This document shows, in pieces, positions 8,131 through 17,953 of a stretch of 64,000 nucleotides of DNA. The stretch spans positions 2,418,001-2,482,000 of the forward strand of contig OZ241973.1 in the NCBI GenBank assembly GCA_965204295.1, written 5' to 3'. Source of the DNA: JAWKWH01 sp965204295 (GTDB lineage: Bacteria; Pseudomonadota; Alphaproteobacteria; Rhizobiales; Rhizobiaceae). The stretch's first letter is position 1. The number at the start of each line of letters is the position of its first letter. The notes under the pieces were generated by a model. That model made no database searches and was not told where the DNA came from. It saw only the letters and a list, made by a program, of their open reading frames with translations. Made by a program: the position numbers and the translations under genes.

Positions 8131-9351
8131 TCAGGCGGCTTTTCGCGCCAGCACCGGCTCGGCGATCGCCCGGAACTCGTCATCGGTGAGGATGTCGCGT
8201 TTTCCGATCCCGGCCCGCTTCACGGCGTCGAGGATCTCCGCGAGGTCGTCGTCGCCCGCCTCGCCGAGACCCAGTTGCTCCAGCTTGCAGACGATCGAGG
8301 CCCTGCCGCTTTTCTTGCCGAGCACCACCTCTCCGGCCCTGCCGGTGAGAGCGGGATGCGTGCCGAACATCACCAGCGGATCGCGCATGACGAAATCGAC
8401 GCCGATGCCGGATTCGCGCGTGAAATTTCCGGCGCCCAGAACCGGCTTGTTACGGGCGATCGGTATGTTCGCCCGTTCCGACAACAGCGCGCCCAGTTCG
8501 GGCAGCTTGTCGAGCCTGTAGTCCGTTTCGTAGCCATAGAGAAGATGCAGGCCCAGAATCAGTTCCTCAAGCGCGGCGTTGCCGGTGCGCTCGCCAAGGC
8601 CGTTGCCGCAACTGTGCACGACCTCCGCGCCCGCCGCGACCGCCGCCAGTTCGGTCGCCACGCCCATGCCGAAATCGTTATGGGTATGGATTTCGACGGG
8701 CAGGCCGGTCATCTCCCCGACCCGGCGAACCATGTATTTGATGGCTTCCGGGGTCGCGCAGCCCATGGTGTCGACGATGCCGATGGAATCGGGAGGGGCC
8801 TCGCCCATCACGCCCCGGCACAAATTCTCCAGATCCTCCGCCCGCGCGCGGGTGGTGTCATAGGGGAAGAACACCGCGTAGAGGCCCTGCTCGCGCGCAT
8901 GGTTGATCGCCGGCGCGCTCTTGTCGAGCACGTCCTTCCAGGTCCAGCCGAACTGCGTCTTGAGCTTCGGATATCCGATGGGAACCTCGATGATCACGCC
9001 GTCGGCGCCGCACTCCAGCGCCTTGTCGATGTCCTGTTTCATCGCCCGCGCGAAGGTGAAAATCCGCGACTTGAGGCCGAGTTCGGAAATCCGCCTGATC
9101 GCCTCCTCGTCCTGCGCGGAAACGGCGGGCATGCCGGCCTCAATGCGTTCGACGCCGATTTCGTTCAGCTTTTCGGCGATGGCGATCTTGTCGTCGACGG
9201 AAAACACGACGCCGGGCGTCTGCTCGCCGTCCCGCAACGTCGCGTCATGGATTTCGACCCGCTCCGGCAGCGCCAGTTCCCGCCTGACCTCGGGGATGAA
9301 ATTGTAGGGGCTCACCCACCATTTGCCGTCCTCGAAATGGTCCTCGCGCAT
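8131..9351 (-). CDS. 2-isopropylmalate/homocitrate synthase family (LeuA/NifV-like, DRE-TIM)
   Basis: This 406-residue acyl-CoA:2-oxoacid condensing enzyme has the DRE-TIM start HDATLRDGEQTPGVVFS, the metal-binding HTHNDFGMG and the conserved NGLGERTGNAALEE. It ends soon after GKKSGRASI and lacks the large LeuA allosteric domain, so it is closer in size to homocitrate or citramalate synthases. The substrate cannot be read from sequence. ATG 9351 (MREDHFEDGKWW) is preferred: GGAGACGG precedes it and the extra residues from the upstream ATG at 9432 are low-complexity. The first part of the gene plus upstream DNA is duplicated at 16519-16773. Confidence 0.8.
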   Translation of the reverse strand: MREDHFEDGKWWVSPYNFIPEVRRELALPERVEIHDATLRDGEQTPGVVFSVDDKIAIAEKLNEIGVERIEAGMPAVSAQDEEAIRRISELGLKSRIFTFARAMKQDIDKALECGADGVIIEVPIGYPKLKTQFGWTWKDVLDKSAPAINHAREQGLYAVFFPYDTTRARAEDLENLCRGVMGEAPPDSIGIVDTMGCATPEAIKYMVRRVGEMTGLPVEIHTHNDFGMGVATELAAVAAGAEVVHSCGNGLGERTGNAALEELILGLHLLYGYETDYRLDKLPELGALLSERANIPIARNKPVLGAGNFTRESGIGVDFVMRDPLVMFGTHPALTGRAGEVVLGKKSGRASIVCKLEQLGLGEAGDDDLAEILDAVKRAGIGKRDILTDDEFRAIAEPVLARKAA

Positions 9352-9493
9352 ATCGTCCGTCTCCGTGAAACCGCCATCGGCGCGGCGTCGCCGGCCCCCG
9401 ACAAGGGCATCCCGCCACGGCGCGTCGTTCATGTCCGTAGTTTAGAATGGCGGCGAAAAATATCAATATCCTATTCGATCGGCCCGCGGTCGC
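9239..9493. repeat. 255-bp direct repeat, copy 1 (5' end of the synthase gene plus upstream)
   Basis: Positions 9239-9493 match 16519-16773 over 255 bases with three differences and no gaps. The repeat starts inside the synthase gene (at the HDAT codons) and extends past its start into the upstream region. The two copies bracket the type III restriction-modification genes. Confidence 0.9.
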
Positions 9494-10041
9494 GGCCCGG
9501 AACGACGCCGCGCGATTTCGCCGCATTTGAAAACCCGGTAGCTGAGCGTATGGCCGCCGGGCGTTATGAGAAAAGGGTTGGCGTTCGCGGTATGCGGCGC
9601 GACCAATGCGTCAAAAAGCGTGTTGGACAACGATTCGTTTCCGTTTTCGGGGCATGGCGGCGGTTTTCAATGGCGCACGCCATTGCGGGCATTTCGTGGC
9701 GGCGGCGTCACCGCCGGCTCGTTGTCGCGCAGGATTGGCAGACCAGCGGCGTTTGGAACGCGCTCGGGCGGAATCTCGCCACGCAAGGTGGTGGCGGGCA
9801 GGGCCGAAAGCCGCGCATGAAGTGCGGCGAAAATGGTTTCGCGAGGGGCATCGAAAGGTCCGATCAGGACAGAGTTACCGGGTTCATTATTGTCGAAGCA
9901 GGTCTATGGCGCCAGTCGTCATCGAGGGGCTCGGCGACACGCGGCGCGTCCGGTTTCCAACGTAATAGCGGCTGACAAGAAGACCTGTAACGAATATAGT
10001 CGCTTCATCGGCCTCTTACCTCGAAGGTTCCAGACGTTCCC
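9494..10041. other. Intergenic region upstream of mod
   Basis: This stretch of about 550 bases has long GC-rich open frames, but none is recognisable and none has a convincing start. It presumably contains the mod promoter. I see no terminator, RNA gene or mobile-element end that I can support. Confidence 0.4.
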
Positions 10042-12990
10042 ATGTCCAGTTCATTGCGTGACCTCATCCTGCAAGCGGTGCCGTCAAACGGCTCGACCAT
10101 CGGCAACCAGGCGTTGATCGCCGAGCTTCGCAACCGTCTGCCGGATCTGGACGACGCCGAGTATCATGCCGCCAAGGATGCGCTGGTCGCCGAAAGACTG
10201 CTGACGAAGGGGCGCGGTCGGGGCGGCTCGGTCTCCCGCACGGATGGCGAAGCGTCCATAGCCCCCGCGCCTTCGCAGACCAAGGCGAAGCCCGCGGCTA
10301 TTCCGGCCGGGAACGGTTCGTCCGCCTATGCCCATGCGGAGGAGGCCGTGCTGCGCCCGGATGTGGGAGTCGAGGCGCAGTTCTCGCATCGCAAGCCGCC
10401 AAAGACCTATCGCTACGACTCCAGTCTCGCGCCGGAACTGTCGTGGGATGAAAACGGCGAACGCGCCTTTGCCGAGTGGCTGCTCAAACTGGTGGCCGAT
10501 GCCGCGGAAAAGGGAGAGGCCACGGTCTTTGCCGAACCGCAGGTCTGGAAAGGAACGGAGGAGCGGTTCACCTCGCTTTCGCAATGCGCGGCGCGGCTGC
10601 GCAGCCTGACGCAGCCCTTCCTGAACTGGGCGGGCAAGGCGGAACGTCAGCAGATCAGCGTGCCGACCCTGCCGTTGTTCGTGCACGAGCGGCATTCGAC
10701 GCAGGCGATCCTCGAAACGCTGAAATCGCACAAGGCGCGCGGGCAGACGCTGGATCTGTTCGGCGATCTGGACCTCGACATCGCCGACAAGCTGGACGCC
10801 TACGAGCACAAGGGTCCCTGGACCAACCGCCTGATCCTTGGCGACTCGCTGCAAGTGATGAACTCGCTCCTCGAATACGAGGGCATGGGCGGTCAGGTGC
10901 AGATGCTCTATTTCGACCCGCCCTACGGTGTGAAATTCGGCTCGAACTTCCAGCCCTTCGTTCGCAAGAATACTGTGAAACACGGGTCGGATGAGCAGAT
11001 GATCCGCGAGCCCGAGATGGTGAAAGCCTATCGCGACACCTGGGAGCTCGGGCTACACTCCTATCTGGCCTACCTGCGTGATCGGCTTACGGTATCAAAG
11101 GATCTTCTTACCCATTCCGGTTCAATTTTCGTCCAAATCTCAGATGACAATCTTCATCACGTTAGAGAGTTACTTGACGAAGTGTTTGGTGCCGAAAACT
11201 TCGTCGCAGTCATCTCTTTCAGAACCAAAATTCCATTGAACGCGATCCACCTTGCGAAGACGTCTGACTATTTGATTTGGTATGCACGCGACAAGTCGAA
11301 TCTGCATTTTCGCCGTCCATATGTCCCCCGAAAGTTTGGTGGCTACACGCAGTTTACGCAGCTTGAGCTTTCCGATGGCACTGTGCGCCCAATGACAAAA
11401 AAGGAGAAGTGTGACCCTGAGAAAATACCAGATGGTGCAAGGCCGTACCGATTAATCGATCTAACCGCATCTGGGTATACAGAGTCATGCCATTTCGAGT
11501 TCAAGCTCGGCAACAGAACGTACAGCCCACCTAAGGCGAGCAACAGCTGGAAAACCAGCTCTGGGGGGATGGAAAGGCTGATTGCTGCCGGCAGGATAGT
11601 TGTGCCGGAGAGGGGGAATGTTCCTGCATACAAGTTCTACTTTGATGACTACCCGGTTACCGAACTGACAAACCAATGGGTGGACACCCAAGGCGCTACC
11701 GGAAAAAGTTATGTTGTGCAGACCGCCACAAAAGTAGTGGAGCGCTGCATGTACATGACAACGGAACCCGGCGACCTAGTGCTCGATCTAACCTGCGGGT
11801 CTGGAACGACTCCGTTTACCGCCGAGCAACGGGGTCGCCGATGGATCGCGATCGATACGTCTCGGGTCCCTATCGCACTAGCACGACAGCGCCTGCTCAC
11901 CTTATGCTTCCCTTGGTACAGGCTCTCGCAGCCGTCAAAGGGACCGACAGGTGGCTTCGTGTACGAGCGGAAGTTTAATCGTAAAGGGAGAGACGTTGGA
12001 GGGCTTATTCCGCATGTCACCCTAGGGTCTATCGCCAACGACGAAGACCCACAGATGGTGACGCTGGTCGATCGCCCCGAGGTAAACAACAAGATCACCC
12101 GTGTCTGCGGCCCCTTCACCGTCGAGGCCACGATCCAGGCCGCGATGAGTATGGAGGAAGATGCCGAGGGCGCATCGGCGCAGCCGCAATCCTCGAGCCC
12201 GCGCGCCTATCTCGACCGAATGATCGAGGTGCTGCGGCAGAGCAAGTCGCTCAGCCTGCCGGGCAACGTCACGCTGCAACTCGACAACGTCCGCCCGCTG
12301 GCCGACCGCGAGTATCTGCATGCCGAGGCCGTGGCGAAGAACGGCGATGAGAAGACCATCGCCATCGCCTTCGGCCCCGAGGACGGCGCCATCGGCTCGG
12401 ACTACGTGTTCAACGCGGCGATGGAGGCGATGCAGCAGGGCTTTGGCCAGCTGTTCCTGTTCGGTTTCGCGATCCAGGCCAAGGCGCGCGAGATCCTCGA
12501 AAAGATGAAGATTCCGACCGCCTATATTGCGGTCACGCCGGATGTCGTCATGTCTGACCTGCTGAAGACGTCGAAGAGCAGCGAGATCTTTGCGATTACC
12601 GGCCTGCCGGATGTGCGGCTGGAAAAGGCGGGCAAGCGGAACGACGGCACGCCGCTCTATCGCGTTGTGCTGCGCGGGCTCGATATCTTCCTGCCGCACC
12701 TGATGGACACGGACCACATCGACGCTGAAAATCTGCCCTGCTGGATGCTCGACACCGATCATAACGGCATGGCGTTCTATGCCAGTCAGGTATTCTTCCC
12801 CAGAACCAGCGCCTGGGGCAACCTGCAGAAATCGCTGAAAGGCCAGTTCGAGGACAGCGTCTGGTCGCATCTGGCCGGCACGGTCAGCGAACCCTTCGCG
12901 TTGGGCGACAAGAAGCGTATCGCCGTGAAGGTTGTCGACGAACGCGGCAACGAACTGATGGCGACCCGCAGCGAGGAGGATGCCGTCTGA
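10042..12990 (+). CDS. mod: Type III restriction-modification methyltransferase subunit (Mod)
   Basis: This 982-residue DNA methyltransferase recognises the target and supplies specificity to the Res subunit. DPPY is at residues 292-295 and the SAM-binding motif DLTCGSGTT near 582. This beta-class order (DPPY first) is that of type III N6-adenine Mod proteins. Residues 1-70 look like a winged-helix regulator/DNA-binding extension, and the C-terminal 300 residues are additional, making it longer than the usual 550-700. Part of the target-recognition region (about 11090-11700) is lower in GC than the rest, as expected for an exchangeable recognition domain. Its stop overlaps the res start (TGATG). 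Confidence 0.93.
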   Translation: MSSSLRDLILQAVPSNGSTIGNQALIAELRNRLPDLDDAEYHAAKDALVAERLLTKGRGRGGSVSRTDGEASIAPAPSQTKAKPAAIPAGNGSSAYAHAEEAVLRPDVGVEAQFSHRKPPKTYRYDSSLAPELSWDENGERAFAEWLLKLVADAAEKGEATVFAEPQVWKGTEERFTSLSQCAARLRSLTQPFLNWAGKAERQQISVPTLPLFVHERHSTQAILETLKSHKARGQTLDLFGDLDLDIADKLDAYEHKGPWTNRLILGDSLQVMNSLLEYEGMGGQVQMLYFDPPYGVKFGSNFQPFVRKNTVKHGSDEQMIREPEMVKAYRDTWELGLHSYLAYLRDRLTVSKDLLTHSGSIFVQISDDNLHHVRELLDEVFGAENFVAVISFRTKIPLNAIHLAKTSDYLIWYARDKSNLHFRRPYVPRKFGGYTQFTQLELSDGTVRPMTKKEKCDPEKIPDGARPYRLIDLTASGYTESCHFEFKLGNRTYSPPKASNSWKTSSGGMERLIAAGRIVVPERGNVPAYKFYFDDYPVTELTNQWVDTQGATGKSYVVQTATKVVERCMYMTTEPGDLVLDLTCGSGTTPFTAEQRGRRWIAIDTSRVPIALARQRLLTLCFPWYRLSQPSKGPTGGFVYERKFNRKGRDVGGLIPHVTLGSIANDEDPQMVTLVDRPEVNNKITRVCGPFTVEATIQAAMSMEEDAEGASAQPQSSSPRAYLDRMIEVLRQSKSLSLPGNVTLQLDNVRPLADREYLHAEAVAKNGDEKTIAIAFGPEDGAIGSDYVFNAAMEAMQQGFGQLFLFGFAIQAKAREILEKMKIPTAYIAVTPDVVMSDLLKTSKSSEIFAITGLPDVRLEKAGKRNDGTPLYRVVLRGLDIFLPHLMDTDHIDAENLPCWMLDTDHNGMAFYASQVFFPRTSAWGNLQKSLKGQFEDSVWSHLAGTVSEPFALGDKKRIAVKVVDERGNELMATRSEEDAV

Positions 12991-15900
12991 TGCCCGAGGC
13001 CGCACAGCAGGGCGCCCCGCTCTCGGCGGCCGAGGTCGAATCCCCGATCATCAACTCGCCGTTCCTCGAGCCGCGGGTTCACTGGAAGATCAAGAAGGCA
13101 AAACCGCCCTACAAGGCCGAGGGCCGCCGCCGCGCGAGCTATTTCTACCGCGTGCCGGAACATGCCGGGCGCGGACGTGCGAGCCGCGACCAGGCTGAGA
13201 TGTTCGAGAGCCAGGCGGGCGAGGAAGTCGAGCTCGAGATCGTCAACGCGATCCGGGGCCGTGTGAAGGACTGGCGGAAGGGCGTTCACAGCGGCGTCGC
13301 CTATGACGGAGCATCGCCGGTGACGCGCGAGCTTCTGGACCTGTGGCGCAGCGATCAGCGCATGCAGCGCCTGTTCTTCGCCCAGATCGAGGCGGCCGAG
13401 ACGATCATCTGCCTCGTCGAGGCCAAGAACGTCTATCGCAAGGGCCTTCCAGAGATCCCGAAGGACAAGCCGGGACTTGAGGCCAAGGCGGCCGGGGTTC
13501 GCGCCTTCCTGCGCTACGCCTGCAAGATGGCGACCGGCAGCGGCAAGACCACTGTGATGGGCATGCTGACCGCCTGGTCGATCCTGAACCGCGTGGCCTC
13601 CCCGCGGGACGACCGGTTCTCGGACACCGTCCTCATCGTCTGCCCCAACGTGACGATCCGCGAGCGGCTGCAGGAACTGGACCCTGCGCTCGGCGACCTG
13701 AGCCTGTACCGGACCCGCCAGTTGGTCCCGCCCCACCGGATGGAGGAGTTGCGCCGCGGAGAGGTGATGATCGCCAACTGGCACCGGCTGGCGAAGAAGG
13801 AGACCAATTCGGTCAACGGCGACAGCGCCAAGGTGGTGAAGACCGGTGAGCCCGTCGAGGTGGTGAAGAGCGCGGGCAGGGCAAACGAGAGTGTCGAGAC
13901 CAAGTATTTCGAGTCCGACCAGGCGTGGTTCAAGCGGATCCGGCGGGAACTCGGCAGCGGCAAGGGCCGGAGCCCTCACTGGCTGATCTTCAACGATGAG
14001 GCGCACCACGCCTATCGCAGGGGCGATGCGGCGAGTGAGCAAAGCCTCGACGAGAACAAGGACCTCGCCAAGAAGAACGCCCGAGAGGCCACGATCTGGA
14101 TCGAAGGTCTCGACCGGATCAACAAGTTTGCGGGCGGCAGCCGGAGACGCGGGATCAACCTCTGTGTCGATCTCTCGGCTACGCCCTTCTACATCCAGGG
14201 ATCGGGGAATGAAGTCGGCAAACCATTTCCGTGGATTGTTTCGGATTTCGGCCTGCTGGATGCGATCGAGTCCGGCCTGGTGAAGATCCCGCAGCTCCCT
14301 GCGCGTGACGTGTCGGGCGCTGAAGAAGCAGCCTATTTCAACATCTGGCGGTGGGTCCAGGCGAAGGCCAAAGAGGGTGGTCTCGGCGCCAACATCACGC
14401 CAGAGATCGTGATGAACTACGCCTCGGCGCCCATCAATCTTCTCGCTGATGAGTGGTGCGAACGTTTCAACGAATGGGAGCAGCACTCGAAGCAGCAACA
14501 GAAGCATCCGGTCCCGCCGGTTTTCATCGTGGTCTGCCGAGACACGGCGGTCGCCAAGGAGGTCCACGACTGGCTGGCGAACGGGAACGACAGCTACGGC
14601 GATTCCCCGGCGTGTTTCCGCAATGCGCCCGGGCGGGAGGTCACGGTTCGCATCGACTCGAAGGTCATCGAAGATATCGAAGAAGGTGGATCGAAGGACG
14701 AGACCAAGCGCCTTCGGTTCATCCTCGACACCGTCGGAAAGCCGGAATGGCGCGGCGGCAGTATCCCCGAGGACTGGTCCGAGCTTGTGCGCAAGCACAA
14801 CGACAAGGTGGCCAGTGACGACAAAGATGGATCGCTGAAATGGATTGATGAGCGCGTCCCTCCCGGGCGTGACGTTCGCTGCATCGTCTCCGTCGCAATG
14901 CTGGCGGAGGGCTGGGACGCGAACACGGTCACACACATCGTCGGCCTACGTCCGTTTGGCTCACAGCTTCTGTGTGAACAGGTCGTCGGGCGAGCGTTGC
15001 GGCGCAAGAGCTACGCGCTCGATGAGGAAATCCAGATGTTCGCCGAGGAGACAGCGAAAGTCTTCGGCGTTCCGTTCGAACTTATTCCGTTCAAGGTGAA
15101 ACCGGTCGGCCCACAGCCTCCGCAGCCCGAACCGAACCACATCTATTCGGTTCCGGAGAAAGCGGAATACGAGATCATCTTCCCGATCGTGTCCGGCTAC
15201 CACCAGTCTGGTCAGTTTGACGTCCATATCGACTGGAGCAAGGTTGCAAAGGTCACAATCGACCCGATGAAGATCCCTCAGACGGTCGAGCTTACTCCAC
15301 TGACGACACCGGATGGGACTCTGGCGGCCTTCGGGCCCGGCGAACGCCCAATACTCTCTCTGAAGGAATGGCGCTCACGCTTTCGCGATCAGCAAGTCGC
15401 GTTCAGATTGGCGCGTGAAATCTGCGACCGATGGCTCGCTGATAATGGTGCGGAAGCCGTTCCTGTGCAACAGCTCTTCCCCAAGGTCGCGTTCGCAGCA
15501 AAACGGTTCCTGGTAAAAAGGCTCGTTCGAAAGGGAGACAGTCGTCCGTGTGACGTGCTGCTCGTGGGCGAGTACATGCAGGCGGCCATCGGCTCGCTCT
15601 TTGAAGCAATCAAGAAGGGCTCATCGACCGGAAAGGGCGAAGTTGCGATCATCCCCCAAGGCGCCGCCGGTCGGGGGAGCACACTCTACGTCGACTTCCA
15701 TACGACGAAGCCAATCTACCCGGTCACCCGATGCCACCTGAACGCGATGGTGGCGGACACGAAGAAGTGGGAACAGAGCGCGGCTTTCCTCCTGGACAGT
15801 CATGCCGGAGTGAAGCGTTGGGTGAAGAACGACAGATTGGGTTTCGCCATCCCTTATCGCCACCGCGGACTGCTTGCCCGCTACATCCCGGATTTCATCG

Positions 15901-16127
15901 TGATCACGGACCGAGACGAGAACGTGATCGTGGAGATCAAGGGACAAGTCACTGACGACGCAGATGCCAAAGCGAAGGCCGCCGAGCGTTGGGTAGATGC
16001 GGTTAACCGCCTAGGCAATCAAGGTGCGTGGAAGTACCTGCTGGTTGAGGACCCAGGGAAGCTTGGAGTCCAACTCAATGAATTCACGAATGATCAGGGA
16101 GAGGAAGAGCCTTTCCACCTGTCCTAG
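12990..16127 (+). CDS. res: Type III restriction endonuclease subunit (Res)
   Basis: This 1045-residue helicase-nuclease forms a complex with Mod and cuts after ATP-driven communication between sites. Walker A (ATGSGKTT) is near residue 181, DEAH at 336-339, and motif VI (QVVGRALRR) near 670. The C-terminal PD-(D/E)xK nuclease reads IPDFIVITD...VIVEIKG around 967-985. All expected motifs are present and the length is typical. It is translationally coupled to mod by a TGATG overlap, so the pair looks complete and functional. Confidence 0.95.
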   Translation: MPEAAQQGAPLSAAEVESPIINSPFLEPRVHWKIKKAKPPYKAEGRRRASYFYRVPEHAGRGRASRDQAEMFESQAGEEVELEIVNAIRGRVKDWRKGVHSGVAYDGASPVTRELLDLWRSDQRMQRLFFAQIEAAETIICLVEAKNVYRKGLPEIPKDKPGLEAKAAGVRAFLRYACKMATGSGKTTVMGMLTAWSILNRVASPRDDRFSDTVLIVCPNVTIRERLQELDPALGDLSLYRTRQLVPPHRMEELRRGEVMIANWHRLAKKETNSVNGDSAKVVKTGEPVEVVKSAGRANESVETKYFESDQAWFKRIRRELGSGKGRSPHWLIFNDEAHHAYRRGDAASEQSLDENKDLAKKNAREATIWIEGLDRINKFAGGSRRRGINLCVDLSATPFYIQGSGNEVGKPFPWIVSDFGLLDAIESGLVKIPQLPARDVSGAEEAAYFNIWRWVQAKAKEGGLGANITPEIVMNYASAPINLLADEWCERFNEWEQHSKQQQKHPVPPVFIVVCRDTAVAKEVHDWLANGNDSYGDSPACFRNAPGREVTVRIDSKVIEDIEEGGSKDETKRLRFILDTVGKPEWRGGSIPEDWSELVRKHNDKVASDDKDGSLKWIDERVPPGRDVRCIVSVAMLAEGWDANTVTHIVGLRPFGSQLLCEQVVGRALRRKSYALDEEIQMFAEETAKVFGVPFELIPFKVKPVGPQPPQPEPNHIYSVPEKAEYEIIFPIVSGYHQSGQFDVHIDWSKVAKVTIDPMKIPQTVELTPLTTPDGTLAAFGPGERPILSLKEWRSRFRDQQVAFRLAREICDRWLADNGAEAVPVQQLFPKVAFAAKRFLVKRLVRKGDSRPCDVLLVGEYMQAAIGSLFEAIKKGSSTGKGEVAIIPQGAAGRGSTLYVDFHTTKPIYPVTRCHLNAMVADTKKWEQSAAFLLDSHAGVKRWVKNDRLGFAIPYRHRGLLARYIPDFIVITDRDENVIVEIKGQVTDDADAKAKAAERWVDAVNRLGNQGAWKYLLVEDPGKLGVQLNEFTNDQGEEEPFHLS

Positions 16128-16402
16128 CGGCTTACCCTTCTTGAGCGCACAGTGGCGAGGTGCGCACGGCCTACCGGGTCAAGCCGCTCGTTCAAGCAAT
16201 TAAGTTCGATTTCCGTTCCTTCTCGCGAACGCCACCGACGTCGAAGTGCTCAACTCCGCCAGACAAAAAATGACTCTGTTTCAGTGAATTGCAAAGAATT
16301 CATCAAATCGGCGCAGTTATCAGGTCCAGACAATATCACCCCGGAGAGAACGCGCTAGATTCTCAAATCAAATGCGCGACACCCGGTATACGCGGGTTCG
16401 CT
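16128..16402. other. Intergenic region downstream of res
   Basis: No gene is supported. GC content drops towards 16250-16390, just before the IS30 remnant. No convincing intrinsic terminator is visible after res. Confidence 0.4.
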
Positions 16403-16518
16403 ATGGGAACGAGATACAATCATTTCACGCTTGAAGAGCGATGCCGGTGACAGAGGTCGCCCGACGTCCGGGCCGCCATCGTGGGACGATCCATCGGGAA
16501 CTGGGCCGGAACCGAAAT
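16403..16518 (+). pseudogene. IS30-family transposase, N-terminal remnant
   Basis: It starts MGTRYNHFTLEERCR, like IS30 transposases. After a TGA stop and frameshifts it reads RGTIHRELGRNRN, the conserved helix-turn-helix end (TIxRELxRN). Only about 115 bases remain, ending exactly where the 255-bp repeat copy begins. Confidence 0.65.
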
Positions 16519-16773
16519 GTCGCGTCATGGATTTCGACCCGCTCCGGCAGCGCCAGTTCCCGCCTGACCTCGGGGATGAAATTGTAGGGGCTCACCCACC
16601 ATTTGCCGTCCTCGAAATGGTCCTCGCGCATATCGTCCGTCTCCGTGAAACCGCCATCGGCGCGGCGTCGCCGGCCCCCGACAAGAGCATCCCGCCGCAG
16701 CGCGTCGTTCATGTCCGTAGTTTAGAATGGCGGCGAAAAATATCAATATCCTATTCGATCGGCCCGCGGTCGC
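16519..16773 (-). pseudogene. Duplicated 5' fragment of the LeuA/NifV-like synthase gene (repeat copy 2)
   Basis: It encodes MREDHFEDGKWW...VEIHDAT and then runs into IS30-derived sequence, so the gene is cut at about codon 37 of the preferred start. It is 98-99 percent identical to 9239-9493, including the upstream region. The frame is chimeric beyond 16519 and not functional. Confidence 0.85.
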
Positions 16774-16893
16774 CTTTCTTCTCGCTCGGTTGCCGATGGC
16801 GACGCGATAGTGATCCCGTTTGGCCGGAAGCCTTCGGGCCAGTCGGCAGCGGCGGGAGCCGGATACCGCTCTTCGGGCCTCGCAGGGCGCGGC

Positions 16894-17613
16894 CTACAAT
16901 TCGATGGTGCGGGGAAGATTCTCGACATCTCCATAGTTCGCGATGATTTCAGCCAAATCGGCCGGGGCGGTTTTCCGCGTCAGTTCCTCCAGTCGATGGT
17001 CGCCGCCAATTCCCAGATAATCGATCAGGCCGGAATATTCTTCCCGCATCCGCTCATACCGCATGATGTACGCGGACGGGAACCGGTCTTTCAGATTGTT
17101 GAGCTTGGTTAGCTGCCCATTTCGGAAGCGCTCCAACTGTTTAGGATCGACAACGACCTGCCGGGTATCCGGCTCTGTGTCCTCACCGGCAAGGGAGTAT
17201 CTGACGCGATTTTGGGCCAGGCGGCAACAACTTGCGTAGACAGCCAGTTGGTCTTCGCGATATAGAATGACCGGTATAATTCCTTCATTGGAGAAATAGT
17301 CGAGATACGTTTCCTTGTGAGGAGAATAGAAGATGTCTTCGAGAACCATTTTGAAGCCGACATGCTTCGCCTCAATCGGCCAGACGTGTTCTTCCAAGAA
17401 TTTTATGGGATCGACGTCCCGTTCGGTGCGCCATTCTCTTATTTGTTTCCTGGGGTAACGTTTCAGGTTTCTTTCCTTGGGGACCAGACGTTCAACCCCC
17501 GCCATGCTCAGAACCTCGTCATGGCAGACCACATGCCGATGGGAATTGAGGCTGAGCGCCAGCATGGTCGAGCCGGAGCGGGCCTGGCTGAATATCACAA
17601 AGCGCGAAGACAT
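16894..17613 (-). CDS. Sulfotransferase-family protein
   Basis: This protein of about 239 residues begins MSSRFVIFSQARSGSTMLAL. The segment SQARSGSTML is the 5'-phosphosulfate-binding (PSB) loop of PAPS-dependent sulfotransferases. A later RYERM...YSGLIDYLG matches the usual C-terminal half. Such proteins transfer sulfate from PAPS to a sugar or small-molecule hydroxyl; the acceptor is unknown. ATG 17613 is preferred to an in-frame TTG at 17632-17634. No partner genes lie nearby. Confidence 0.75.
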   Translation of the reverse strand: MSSRFVIFSQARSGSTMLALSLNSHRHVVCHDEVLSMAGVERLVPKERNLKRYPRKQIREWRTERDVDPIKFLEEHVWPIEAKHVGFKMVLEDIFYSPHKETYLDYFSNEGIIPVILYREDQLAVYASCCRLAQNRVRYSLAGEDTEPDTRQVVVDPKQLERFRNGQLTKLNNLKDRFPSAYIMRYERMREEYSGLIDYLGIGGDHRLEELTRKTAPADLAEIIANYGDVENLPRTIEL

Positions 17614-17953
17614 GTTTCGAAACAATATTGGCAAACTCTGATTGGGTCAAAGGCGAAATTCGCGCCGGGTCCGGTGTGCCGGAGCGGGTTTTCCCAAACG
17701 TATCATAGCAACAGTTTTTGCTTGCCGGATTTCCCGATCGCGCGCCCGGCCCGCGGAAGGCGCTCGGTATCGAAGCACGATGCATGCACCGCCCGCAGCC
17801 ATGCCGACCGGTGCCCTGATACCGTGTGAACGGCCCTCGAACGGGTGTCGAAGAGCGGGTTGCAGGCGAGGCGCGCCGTTGTGAAACCCGCGCCCGGACG
17901 ATCGTGGCCGCCATCGCGGCGTCGCCCGCATTGGCGTCATGCCGGCCCGGTCT
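17614..17953. other. Intergenic, with one copy of a ~90-bp repeat
   Basis: No gene is supported. Positions about 17826-17912 are, on the minus strand, closely similar to 43997-44090 on the plus strand (shared TTCGACACCCGTTCGAGGGC and GCGGGTTTCACAACG). It looks like a dispersed repeat or IS-linked fragment. Confidence 0.55.

Noticed and set aside
9566..9975. Possible transposase fragment upstream of mod
   Set aside because: Arginine-rich frames suggested one, but no DDE-type or other transposase motif could be recognised in any frame.
9239..16773. att sites of an integrated element around the R-M genes
   Set aside because: The repeat is 255 bp of a metabolic gene, no integrase or tRNA is present, and one end joins an IS30 scrap; duplication or recombination fits better.
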